From contig PQWQ01000012.1 in NCBI GenBank assembly GCA_002943765.1, forward strand, positions 744,001 through 808,000: 64,000 nucleotides of DNA, written 5' to 3'. The DNA is from Psoroptes ovis (lineage: Eukaryota; Arthropoda; Arachnida; Sarcoptiformes; Psoroptidae). How positions within the stretch are numbered: position 1 is the stretch's first letter; each line of letters begins with the position of its first letter. A program made the translations under genes and the position numbers. The notes beneath the pieces were generated by a model that saw nothing but the letters and a program-made list of their open reading frames with translations, was not told the DNA's origin and made no database searches. Below, piece by piece: positions 1-8,745 of the stretch.

Positions 1-2
1 AT

Positions 3-242
3 TTAACGAATACTGAAAAAGAACAAATCGTCAGAAAGAAAAAATTATGTTTTCGTTGTCTTCGTCCAAATCATTCCTTGAATCAATGTAAATCAAATTA
101 TAAATGTCGTATTTGTCAACAACCTCATTCCGTTGTGATCTGTAGAAATGAACAAGCATCCATCAACCAAATTCAATTAATCCAACAATCAGCTGCTGAT
201 ATCAACGAGTCGGGAAACGCCAACAGCAGCCTAGTGAATTAA
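3..242 (+). CDS. Gag C-terminal part with two CCHC zinc knuckles (partial)
   Basis: The frame is open from the window edge to a TAA at 240-242. It carries two Cys-rich nucleic-acid-binding knuckles. The first, starting CFRC near base 48, has spacing Cx2Cx4Hx4C; the second, CRIC...H...C near base 108, is of the same type. Such knuckles bind retroelement RNA in the Gag shell. The 5' part of gag lies outside the window. The pol frame, which is -1 relative to gag, opens at 200 and overlaps the last about 40 bases of gag. This arrangement indicates pol expression by -1 ribosomal frameshifting. Confidence 0.8.
   Translation, partial: LTNTEKEQIVRKKKLCFRCLRPNHSLNQCKSNYKCRICQQPHSVVICRNEQASINQIQLIQQSAADINESGNANSSLVN
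212..218 (+). promoter_or_regulatory. Canonical -1 ribosomal frameshift heptamer G GGA AAC
   Basis: In the gag frame the codons read tcG GGA AAC, a perfect X XXY YYZ slippery heptamer. The pol frame, -1 relative to gag, is closed by TGA at 197-199 and open from 200. The heptamer therefore sits inside the short overlap (200-242), where a -1 slip would join gag to pol. A downstream stimulatory structure was not computed. Confidence 0.75.
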
Positions 243-3200
243 TATTTTTCAACTGTATTGTAAATAATCATGTTGTCAAAGCTTTCTTAGACACAGGAGC
301 CAATATTACTTGTGTCTCAAGAAACCTTTTACATAAATTAAAATTAAAATTAGACGAAAATTTTGCAATTAATATCCGACAATTAGACAATACGACAACT
401 TCACTAGGCTGCGTCCGCATTCATCTTCAAATTGGCAATATTCAACGTTTGATCAAAGCTCATGTCATTAGAAATCTTAATACCGACTTATTATTGGGAC
501 TTGATGCTAGTCAGCTGTACAGCCTCAAATTGGACCTCAATAATAATAAATTGACACAAAATGGCATACCAATAGACTTAAGATCAAACAGATTTTATAA
601 CAACAAATCGACGAAAAAAGTACAACAATCAATAGTTGAAAATAATAATCGGCATAATCATCAACAACAATCAATACAACAATCGACAAAAATTAGTAAT
701 CAACAAAATCAATCAGCAAACATCCAATTCATGATTAATAGTCAACTAGATCAACATCAACTCTCTCAAATATCTGATTTGATTAACAAACATGTAAATT
801 GTTTTTCACAATCAAAACAAGATATTGGTCGTATCAATATGGAATATCATCATATTAATCTCACTAATGATATTCCAATTTTCATTCATCCATATCGAGT
901 CTCAGCCAAAGAAAAAGAAATAATCGATCAATCAGTAAAACAGCTTCTTGAAAATGGTTTCATCAGACCATCACAGTCACCATATTCGTTTCCTGTAACA
1001 CTTGCTGAGAAAAAAGGCGAGGGTAAAACCCGTCTTTGCATAGATTATCGGAAATTGAACCGAATAACCGTGAATGATCCACAACCGATTCCACGAATAG
1101 ATGATATCCTTGATAAAATGTACGGTAAAAAATATTTCACAAAACTCGATATCAGTTCTGGCTATTGGCATATACAAATGGCATCAGATGATATTTTCAA
1201 AACAGCATTTTCAACACACGCTGGTCATTATGAATGGACGGTTATGCCGTTCGGGCTGAAAAACGCCCCTGCCACCTTTCAACGTGTTCTTCGACAAATC
1301 ATCAATAAACATCAACTAGTCAACGTTGAGAATTATTTTGACGATCTCATAATTTTCTCCGAAACATTTGACCAACATTTAAATGATTTAGACAAAGTTT
1401 TAACTGCTTTCTCGACAGAAAATGCAAAATTTAAGCCGAGTAAATGTGAATTTGCCAATGAAAAAATTGATTTCCTTGGTCATACCATTTCATTCAATTC
1501 AATCCAGCCAAATAATGATAATATCAAAGCAATAATGAATTTTCCGAAACCACAAGATGTCAAACAACTTCAACGATTTTTAGGAATGGAGAATGTTTAT
1601 CATAAACATATCCCTAATCATGCAATGGTTCGTCGTCCATTGACCGAATTACTTAAGAAAGATACAGAATGGATTTGGTCAGCAGAATGCGATAAATCGT
1701 TTGAAAAACTGAAAGAAATACTTGCATCAAAACCAATCTTAACAATTTTCGATCCAAATAAGCCTTGCATTATTTATTGCGACGCCAGTCAACAAGGAAT
1801 CGGCGCTGTTCTGAAGCAACAACAATCAAATGGTGATGAATTACCGATTTCTTATTTATCAAGGAAATTGCTAAAGCACGAAGAAAATTACGCGATCACT
1901 GAATTAGAGTGCTTGGCCATCATTGAATCGTTGAAGAAATGGCACTGTTACATTTATGGTCAGCACACAATCATCTACACCGATCACGCTGCATTGCAGT
2001 GGTTAAAAAGTTACAAAAAATTGACTGGTCGTTTGTTCAGATGGTCGCTATTGATCTCAACCTACGACATAGAAATCAAATATAAAAATGGCTCGGGTAA
2101 TTATGAAGCTGACGCTCTGTCTCGAGCTCCACAAGTAAATTTAATCAGCAAAGAAGAAATGACTATTGAACAAGAAAAAATGATTGATAAACACAAATTT
2201 CAATTAGAAGATGGACTTCGGATCAGGCGGGGTAAAGGTATGACAAAAATAGTAGTTCCCGAGGCATTAAGAAAGAAAATCTTATCCGAAGCCCATAACA
2301 AATTTGGCCATCCAGGTGTCAAAAAGATGATTCATTTAATTTCACCAACTTATTATTGGAAAAACATTATTATTGATATCAGCAATTTTGTCAAACACTG
2401 TGAAATTTGTCAAAAGAACAAAAAGACAAAAGTGAAAAAATTTGCCGTGTTGGAGCAGCTTCCACCTGCTGAATTACCATTCGATTTAATATCGATTGAT
2501 ACTGTTTTGGGTTTAGGTAAATACGGTTCAAAGAAAAATATGATCCACCTCGTCGTTGATAATTGTACCAGGTATGTTTGGGGATTCCCTCATACATCGA
2601 CCTCAAAAGAAGCTTACATAGGAGTCGTTCAACAAATGTTGAAAATTGGACCAATTAAGAAAATATTAACCGATAAAGGTACAGCCTTTCGTTCATCGCA
2701 ATATCGAAAATTTCTGGAAAAACATGGAATCAAGCGATTATCAACATCAACTGCTAATCCACAATGTAATGGTCTGAACGAGAGAACCAATCAAGAGATC
2801 ATGAAGCGAATCCGATGTAAAATCAATGACCCAAAGACGACACATAAAAATTGGACTAAAATAGCTGAACAAGTGATTCAGGAGTACAATAATACTCCAC
2901 ATGAAAGTACTGGATTTTCACCAGCCTTCTTATTGTATGGCATTTTGCCTTATGAACAATTTAGAATTGATCCGAATTTAACTATCGATGATGCTAGAAA
3001 AATTGCTTTTCAAAGATCTAACGAAAGTCACAGTCGAAACAAAAATTATTATGACCAAAGATTTCAACGACCATGTTTTCAAGTTGGTGACAAAGTTTTG
3101 GTGGAGATTGCCTGGCACCCTAATAACGGGAAATTGACGCCTGTGCTTGAAGGTCCGTACACAATCTCACGGAAGCTGTCTGACGTTAATTATGAAATAG

Positions 3201-3313
3201 ATCGTTCGCAAAGACCCGATAAACATTCAACAGAAATTATTCACGCAAATAAACTTCGACTATACCACTCTCCCAATGACTTTCAATTAGACGCCGGGAG
3301 ATGTGATGACTAA
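212..3313 (+). CDS. pol: Pol polyprotein: protease, reverse transcriptase, RNase H, integrase
   Basis: The frame is continuous from the slippery site to TAA at 3311-3313; the first in-frame ATG is at 449, inside the protease. The protease has the LDTGAN active site (about base 287). RT carries LDISSGYW (about 1146) and the catalytic YFDD (about 1333). RNase H carries YCDASQQGIG (about 1777), YTDHAALQWL (about 1976) and the DALSR terminus (about 2110). Integrase has an HHCC zinc domain (H..H near 2296-2310, CEIC near 2399), then D (SIDTVLG, about 2494), D (TDKG, about 2671) and E (LNERTNQE, about 2775). Exactly 35 residues separate the last D and E. No internal stop or frameshift is seen, so the enzyme set looks intact. 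The last codons overlap the presumed LTR start. No chromodomain or env was recognised. Confidence 0.92.
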   Translation, partial: GKRQQQPSELIFFNCIVNNHVVKAFLDTGANITCVSRNLLHKLKLKLDENFAINIRQLDNTTTSLGCVRIHLQIGNIQRLIKAHVIRNLNTDLLLGLDASQLYSLKLDLNNNKLTQNGIPIDLRSNRFYNNKSTKKVQQSIVENNNRHNHQQQSIQQSTKISNQQNQSANIQFMINSQLDQHQLSQISDLINKHVNCFSQSKQDIGRINMEYHHINLTNDIPIFIHPYRVSAKEKEIIDQSVKQLLENGFIRPSQSPYSFPVTLAEKKGEGKTRLCIDYRKLNRITVNDPQPIPRIDDILDKMYGKKYFTKLDISSGYWHIQMASDDIFKTAFSTHAGHYEWTVMPFGLKNAPATFQRVLRQIINKHQLVNVENYFDDLIIFSETFDQHLNDLDKVLTAFSTENAKFKPSKCEFANEKIDFLGHTISFNSIQPNNDNIKAIMNFPKPQDVKQLQRFLGMENVYHKHIPNHAMVRRPLTELLKKDTEWIWSAECDKSFEKLKEILASKPILTIFDPNKPCIIYCDASQQGIGAVLKQQQSNGDELPISYLSRKLLKHEENYAITELECLAIIESLKKWHCYIYGQHTIIYTDHAALQWLKSYKKLTGRLFRWSLLISTYDIEIKYKNGSGNYEADALSRAPQVNLISKEEMTIEQEKMIDKHKFQLEDGLRIRRGKGMTKIVVPEALRKKILSEAHNKFGHPGVKKMIHLISPTYYWKNIIIDISNFVKHCEICQKNKKTKVKKFAVLEQLPPAELPFDLISIDTVLGLGKYGSKKNMIHLVVDNCTRYVWGFPHTSTSKEAYIGVVQQMLKIGPIKKILTDKGTAFRSSQYRKFLEKHGIKRLSTSTANPQCNGLNERTNQEIMKRIRCKINDPKTTHKNWTKIAEQVIQEYNNTPHESTGFSPAFLLYGILPYEQFRIDPNLTIDDARKIAFQRSNESHSRNKNYYDQRFQRPCFQVGDKVLVEIAWHPNNGKLTPVLEGPYTISRKLSDVNYEIDRSQRPDKHSTEIIHANKLRLYHSPNDFQLDAGRCDD

Positions 3314-3651
3314 AAGTCTAAAATAGTAATAGTTTAAAAATTTAAATGTAAACAAAAACAAGTATAAAAACACGTTCTTCTAAAAATGTCAATTAACATA
3401 TTTTTCTTGATTTTAAGCTGTAAATAATTTTTAAAATTTCAAATAATAAATAAAATTGATTATTAAGTATTACATAAATATGAAGTTTATTATTAAAACG
3501 ATGATTATTATAGATTATAATAAAAACAGTGATTATAAATTATAAAGATTAAAACAACAATGAATATACATCTTAATAATTTAAACAATTAAAATAATTA
3601 AATGAATTTAAAAAACCAATCGGGACCGAAAACCAACCGAAAAATTCCACA
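3302..3651 (+). repeat. Probable 3' LTR (end uncertain)
   Basis: A purine-rich stretch (ccgggaga) directly precedes TGTGATGAC at 3302, the usual polypurine tract plus TG... LTR start. Inside are a TATA-like GTATAAAAACACG (about 3361) and AATAAATAAA (about 3443), as expected for a promoter/poly(A) LTR. An end at ...ACA near 3559 or 3651 is possible. The matching 5' LTR is outside the window, so neither end can be confirmed. Confidence 0.5.
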
Positions 3652-3661
3652 AAAGGAAATT

Positions 3662-4120
3662 CTATTTGATGGTGTGATTCACCATCACTGAATTGTCATA
3701 CTTGAATATGAATGAATTATTGTGAGATAATTCATTCAAATCAATCGTAAACGCCTGCTTATCCAATTTAACACGGTGAGCATTCAAATCCCGATCACGC
3801 TGTTCCACCGACCATAGCAACCCCGAGACTTTAATATGTCCATCTTGTTTTGAAAATTCCATAGGCTCCAGAAATTTGCCCTCATCATTCAAAACTGCAC
3901 GAACAATACTAAAATCTAGACGAAACGGGTAATGGTTTGCTGGTAGATGAATATTTCCTCCTACTGTCGCTGGACCCTCTTCATCGTCTAGAAAGAGCTG
4001 CGATATTTGGTGTTTTTTGGACACCGAGTAGGGGAGATTCTTGTGATTCCGGGATGTGATCAGAAGCTGTTTCAAATATGAATGTTTCCGTTCATATTTC
4101 TCCGTGTTATTTTCACGAAT
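3662..4120 (-). CDS. 3'-terminal exon of an unrecognised protein
   Basis: A minus-strand frame of 152 codons runs from 4120 to a TAG at 3662-3664. A strong splice acceptor lies just upstream (long pyrimidine run, then GGGGCAG, AG at 4121-4122 on the minus strand), and the exon is in phase 0 if spliced there. The encoded segment starts IRENNTEKYERKHSYLKQLL and has balanced, non-repetitive composition, unlike spurious frames in this AT-rich DNA, so it is probably real. I do not recognise the family. It has no obvious membrane segment or catalytic motif. Upstream exons should lie at higher coordinates (about 4.2-4.9 kb), but I could not define them. The retrotransposon ends only a few bases after its stop codon. 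Confidence 0.5.
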   Translation of the reverse strand: MRENNTEKYERKHSYLKQLLITSRNHKNLPYSVSKKHQISQLFLDDEEGPATVGGNIHLPANHYPFRLDFSIVRAVLNDEGKFLEPMEFSKQDGHIKVSGLLWSVEQRDRDLNAHRVKLDKQAFTIDLNELSHNNSFIFKYDNSVMVNHTIK

Positions 4121-5325
4121 CTGCCCCAAAAACAAAACCAAAAAAAAAAAAAAAAAAATATTGAAATTCGTTAAAATCTCATTAAATAATCAACATACAC
4201 ACAGAAATAGACATAATAAACATCAAACACACGCAATAAACACACGTTTTTTTTTTCATAATTTCACTCTTTATTCTCCTCTCACATTATAACTTCTCAT
4301 TTTTCAATTTGGCTCGTTTTTTTCTCACATTCAATTGTCGCTGCTTTCGTTTATTTCGAAAATCAATAAAACAAACAAAAATTCAACAAAGGATGATTGT
4401 TCGAATTTCTTTGTCTCCATAATTACAATATATTGAAATCATGAAATGGAAATGATGATGGCAAGATTCATTAATTGTTTAGATTCCAAAAATTGATAAT
4501 TAAAAATGATGGATTGAAAAAAACATGGACACAAAAATTTAAAAAAAAAAAACAAAACAAATAAATAAACACGCACCAAACACATTCAACACACACGCCG
4601 CCGGTATTCCGTAGCGCACATAACGAGATGGTCACAATGGCTTTTTTTCGATTTTTTCTAGATTTTCTGGCGGTGTATAGAAAAAGTAGTGGTATGGCGA
4701 TTAGTTATGCGTGAAATGTTATGTTCGAAGAATATTCTGAATGATAAATATGTTTGTATTATATCAACGCGTATCTATCTATACATGTGCTACTACCACA
4801 TGGTGTACATGTGTATGTGCGCCATTCCACATAGCCACATTATGCTGTGCGCTATTGTGACCAGAGCCAGTTTGAGTTGAGAAAATTCGAAAAATAATGC
4901 ATTGAAAAAATTATCTGAGTGAAAATAGCGCCATCTATCGCAATGAAATTTAGATAAAAATTTTAAATTTTTCTTTTACGTTCGATTAAAAATTTCATCA
5001 CTTTGTTGAATTTTTCTATTGTTTTTGTCAGATTGATTGAATTAATTGATTTATTGAATCAATTATTTGATTTCAAGATTTTTAATAAAAATTTTCGCTT
5101 TAATTTGGTCAAAGTAAGTCAAATATGTTTTATTTTCAATACAGAAAAAATTTAATGAAAATAAAGTCAAAATGATGAGTGATTTCGATGTTTTTCTTTT
5201 GTTTTCGATTAGTTTCAAGTTCATAATCAATTTTTACATGTTTTGGCTTAGGAAAAAATTGATGAACTAAACTTGGACGAAATAAATTGTTTTTTCTTGA
5301 ATAAATAAGTGGAAAAAAAATAACC
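4121..5325. other. Intergenic or 5' region between two divergent genes
   Basis: About 1.2 kb containing the unresolved 5' part of the minus-strand gene and the promoter side of the plus-strand Myb/SANT gene. A GC-richer patch at 4590-4690 may be the promoter or 5' UTR of the minus-strand gene. The motif GCGCCATCTATCGC (4928-4941) resembles a CTCF-type site. No further coding exon could be supported. Confidence 0.4.
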
Positions 5326-6906
5326 ATGGATCATATTAATGATCAACATCATACAAATTATCGCATACAAAACCAGTATTTTGATAATAACAATAATAAT
5401 AGCAATAATATAATTAATCATTGTTACTATAATCATCAACAATCATCACAAATAATAAATAATTCAATAATTTATGATAATGATAATGAATCAACATTTT
5501 ACGATTTAACATCATCCACAGTAAGAACAATGAATGATAATAATAATTGCCAAAATATTATTAAAGTTAATGATGATGATGTTGATGCTGCTGATGTTGC
5601 TGTTGACAATGGTGGTGGTAGTATTTATGATCAAAATAAATCATTCATTTATAATCCGATTGATAATCTTAATATTTCATCATCTACATCACCACAATCA
5701 TCAATAAGAAAAGATAATAAATGGGGTGTTAATGAAACGATTTTCATGTTAACATCATGGGAAAAACATTTGAATAAATATATTAGTGATTTATCGAATT
5801 CACAATCAATACAGCAACAACAACAACAATCGATGAATTTATCAATGTCATATAATAAAATAATATACTCAAATATACAAGTAGAATTGAAATCATTCGG
5901 TTTTGATCGCAGTTTGGATCAAATAAAAAGAAAAATTTCACAATTGAAAACACGTTATTTCAAAGAATTGAAGCAAACATCAACATCATCATCAAAATCG
6001 CCTACAAATAGAAATAATAAACCATCTTCGAATTGGCAATTTTTCAAACAAATGGATCGAATATTACGTCGTACTTATTTTAATGATAAAAATAAAAATA
6101 TAAAAATCAAACAAGAACACGAACAAAATGAATTAATCAATAAACGTATACGTATTAATGAGAATGAAATCAAGAATGAAAATGATAATGATGATGATGA
6201 AAAAATTCTATCCATGAATTCTAATGATCATAACAGCAATAATAATAATAATGCTAATAATAATCAGCAATCTGTATCAACAACATCAATCTCAAATACA
6301 TTTTCATCTTCATTATTTGAAAATCGTATAATTACAATGATATCGAATCAAAATAAACAACAGCAGCTACAATATAAATATTTAACGGATATTATGATCA
6401 ATAATCAAAAAAGAATCGAACAAATGAATCAATCGATAAATATTTTGCAACAAAAACTTGATCATTATTTAGATAGTTGTACATATAACAATAATAATAC
6501 TGCCAATGCAATAAATTCTAATGTAAATATGACTAATGGCAACAATGGTAATGAAATTCATGAAATGGAACAACAAAGAAATTGGTTCATGAATAATAAT
6601 AATAATAATGATGATGATAAAAGCAATAATAATAATAATATCATCAATATTGATCATAATTATAATAATACAAACAATGATTCCAATAATAATAATGGAT
6701 ATGATGTTGATGATGATTTATTTTTAATGATGCCATCAAATAATAATACAAACAATCATAATAATAATAATAATTGTAACAATAACAATGATGAAAATAT
6801 GAATCAAAAATCATTATGGAATTATGATTATATGGATAATAATAATAATAATAATAATAATAATCAATTGATTTTTCAAACATTGAATCACAATGATTTA
6901 CAGTAA
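5326..6906 (+). CDS. Myb/SANT-like (trihelix/MADF-type) DNA-binding protein, Asn-rich
   Basis: An intronless 526-residue frame starts at ATG 5326 (context taaccATGG, a good start). Residues about 131-245 form the conserved part: a Trp-containing first helix (KWGVNETIFMLTSWEKH), a middle helix with FGFDRSLDQIKRKISQLKTRY, and a third segment with SNWQFFKQMDRIL. This spacing fits Myb_DNA-bind_4/MSANTD-type domains, which bind DNA and often occur in transcription factors or domesticated transposon proteins. Residues about 345-385 (KYLTDIMINNQKRIEQMNQSI and following) look like a coiled coil, common in this family for dimerisation. The rest is poly-Asn/Asp/Gln low complexity with a basic patch (NKRIRI). 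Target genes cannot be told. Family assignment is by motif pattern only. Confidence 0.75.
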   Translation: MDHINDQHHTNYRIQNQYFDNNNNNSNNIINHCYYNHQQSSQIINNSIIYDNDNESTFYDLTSSTVRTMNDNNNCQNIIKVNDDDVDAADVAVDNGGGSIYDQNKSFIYNPIDNLNISSSTSPQSSIRKDNKWGVNETIFMLTSWEKHLNKYISDLSNSQSIQQQQQQSMNLSMSYNKIIYSNIQVELKSFGFDRSLDQIKRKISQLKTRYFKELKQTSTSSSKSPTNRNNKPSSNWQFFKQMDRILRRTYFNDKNKNIKIKQEHEQNELINKRIRINENEIKNENDNDDDEKILSMNSNDHNSNNNNNANNNQQSVSTTSISNTFSSSLFENRIITMISNQNKQQQLQYKYLTDIMINNQKRIEQMNQSINILQQKLDHYLDSCTYNNNNTANAINSNVNMTNGNNGNEIHEMEQQRNWFMNNNNNNDDDKSNNNNNIINIDHNYNNTNNDSNNNNGYDVDDDLFLMMPSNNNTNNHNNNNNCNNNNDENMNQKSLWNYDYMDNNNNNNNNNQLIFQTLNHNDLQ

Positions 6907-8506
6907 TCAGGTGCTTTGAAGATTCAAAAAAAAAAATTCTATTCTCTTCTCTTGTCTATTAGTCCATTGGTGTTCACGATTATTTTTGTAAATCATTGTG
7001 AATACTAAATCATCGAATTTATCATTTTTTTTCTCTTGTATTACTTCCAATCAATTTTTAATCTCTTTCACAAATTTCAAAATGTCAAAATGATCAAAAA
7101 ATAATCATCATTTATCAAAGAAGAATAATTCAAAGTTTCAAATTCCATTCATTTATTGAAAACTAAGAAAAAAAAAATCATTCAAATAAAATAAAAAATG
7201 GTCAACTAAATTGAAAAAAAAAATAAATAAATTATCATCAAGTCAAAATATAAAATCAAATTTTCAATTCAAATAGAATTTTGATTCAAACAAAATGAAA
7301 ACAATCAAATCAAATTATAGAAAATAAATGATGAAGAAAAAGAATCAAAGAAAAACATTAAAAATTGCGAATGAAAATCATTCATTTGTTAACACAAGAA
7401 TCGAACAAGAATTTGAAAAAATTTCAAATAAGCCAAACAAAACAAACAAAAATTGAATTTAGGTCAATTTTTTCTCAAAAAAAAAAAAAAAAAAAAAAAT
7501 CATTAAATCATCCATTGACAATTCGTTATCATCATCATCATCATCATCATTGTCATTATCATTGCAAATAGATTAATAATAAATGATAACAGAGAAAAAA
7601 ACATTGATAATAATGTGGTTATGACATTTCATGGCCATCATCAATTTTGAAAGCAACATTTTTTTTTTTTCATCATCTTCTTCTTGTCTTTGATTCATTG
7701 TTTTTTTTGAATTTATAAATTTCAAAGAATTTAGTGTTTTCACCAAAAGAAAAAAGAAGAAAAATTAGATAAAATTCCATCATCATCATTATTATTTCAT
7801 CGTCAAACATCCGCTATGAAACAACCAACCATGTTCCAATGTTTGTCTATGTGTATTTATGTGTCTTTCATTTTTTTTTTGGTTATTATGTGATTTGATT
7901 GTGTTTGTTATTTGTGAAATAATTTTGTGACAACTGAAAAATGATTAAAGAAAAAAAAATTGGAAATAAATTTTTCCACAAATGTGTCAAAAACATTTTA
8001 CAAATTTTCAAATTTTCACAAATTTTTTTTTTCATTGTTCCGGTCGACCAACATTATCATTGATTATTTATTACCATCACCATCATATTGTTGTTTGCGG
8101 AAATTGTTTGAAAAATTTGTTTATTTTTTCTCGGGTTTTTTGGCATTTCAGGGGCTGTTTTTTTTTTGGGACCCTGACCATTGCCCTTTCTCTGCGTGCG
8201 TCTGGTATCTGCTGTCGAGGTCTTACATGGTCTAACGTGGTCTAACATATCTGTTTTGTCTCTTGGCTCATCATCATCATTTGCTGTGGTGGAGACATGC
8301 TGTGTACCCTGGAAATTTCAATTGAAACATGAAAATTGTTGACACAAGCAGCAAAAATCTATGTAATTTATGCAATTTGTTTTTTTTTTTTTTTTTGGAT
8401 GTCATTTGTTCATCATAAATCATTTATTTTTATTTCTATTTTGAATTCAAAGACAAAATCAATGAATAAATAAATGAATAATAAATTGAATTTTGTGTGT
8501 ATTTGA

Positions 8507-8585
8507 TTGTCCAAAAAATTTTTGAGCATTCATTCAATGCAAATGCCCATTGAAAATCGGCAAAAACTTTTTGGACAGATCTAAT
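8507..8585. mobile_element. Degenerate mariner-end hairpin mini-element (copy 1)
   Basis: Outer arms tgtccaaaaaattt and aaactttttggaca form an imperfect inverted repeat around a core of about 45 bp ending in atcggcaaaaac, as in the better-preserved copies at 20879 and 56035. The ends are decayed, so this is an older copy. Confidence 0.55.
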
Positions 8586-8651
8586 TTGAATTCATTTGAA
8601 TAGACCACCACCGAATCGATTATGACATTATAAAATTTCTTTCCTTTGCAG

Positions 8652-8745
8652 AAATTGACCCTTGGGGAGCCTCTATCCCGATCGTCGAGCAGGCAATGGT
8701 CGATTGGCACCATTTGACGACCCGTGGATCCAGTGCTTCTTGAGC
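8652..8745 (+). other. Possible short terminal exon or conserved GC-rich island
   Basis: The sequence tttcctttgcag resembles a splice acceptor and is followed by about 95 bases of much higher GC than the surroundings. One plus frame reads IDPWGASIPIVEQAMVDWHH then to a TGA; the minus strand is also open here. No homology was recognised and no upstream exon was found. It could equally be a non-coding conserved element. Confidence 0.25.

Larger units (their letters stand above)
1..3651 (+). mobile_element. Ty3/gypsy LTR retrotransposon, 5'-truncated by the window edge
   Basis: The window opens inside the gag region of an LTR retrotransposon. In order it shows two CCHC zinc knuckles, a slippery heptamer, an aspartic protease, reverse transcriptase, RNase H, an integrase with HHCC and D-D-35-E residues, and a probable 3' LTR. 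The domain order (integrase after RNase H) is that of Ty3/gypsy elements. I see no env-like frame after integrase. The long uninterrupted pol frame suggests a recent, possibly active insertion. The right boundary is uncertain: the LTR probably starts at 3302 (TGTGATGAC) and ends between about 3560 and 3651. Confidence 0.9.
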
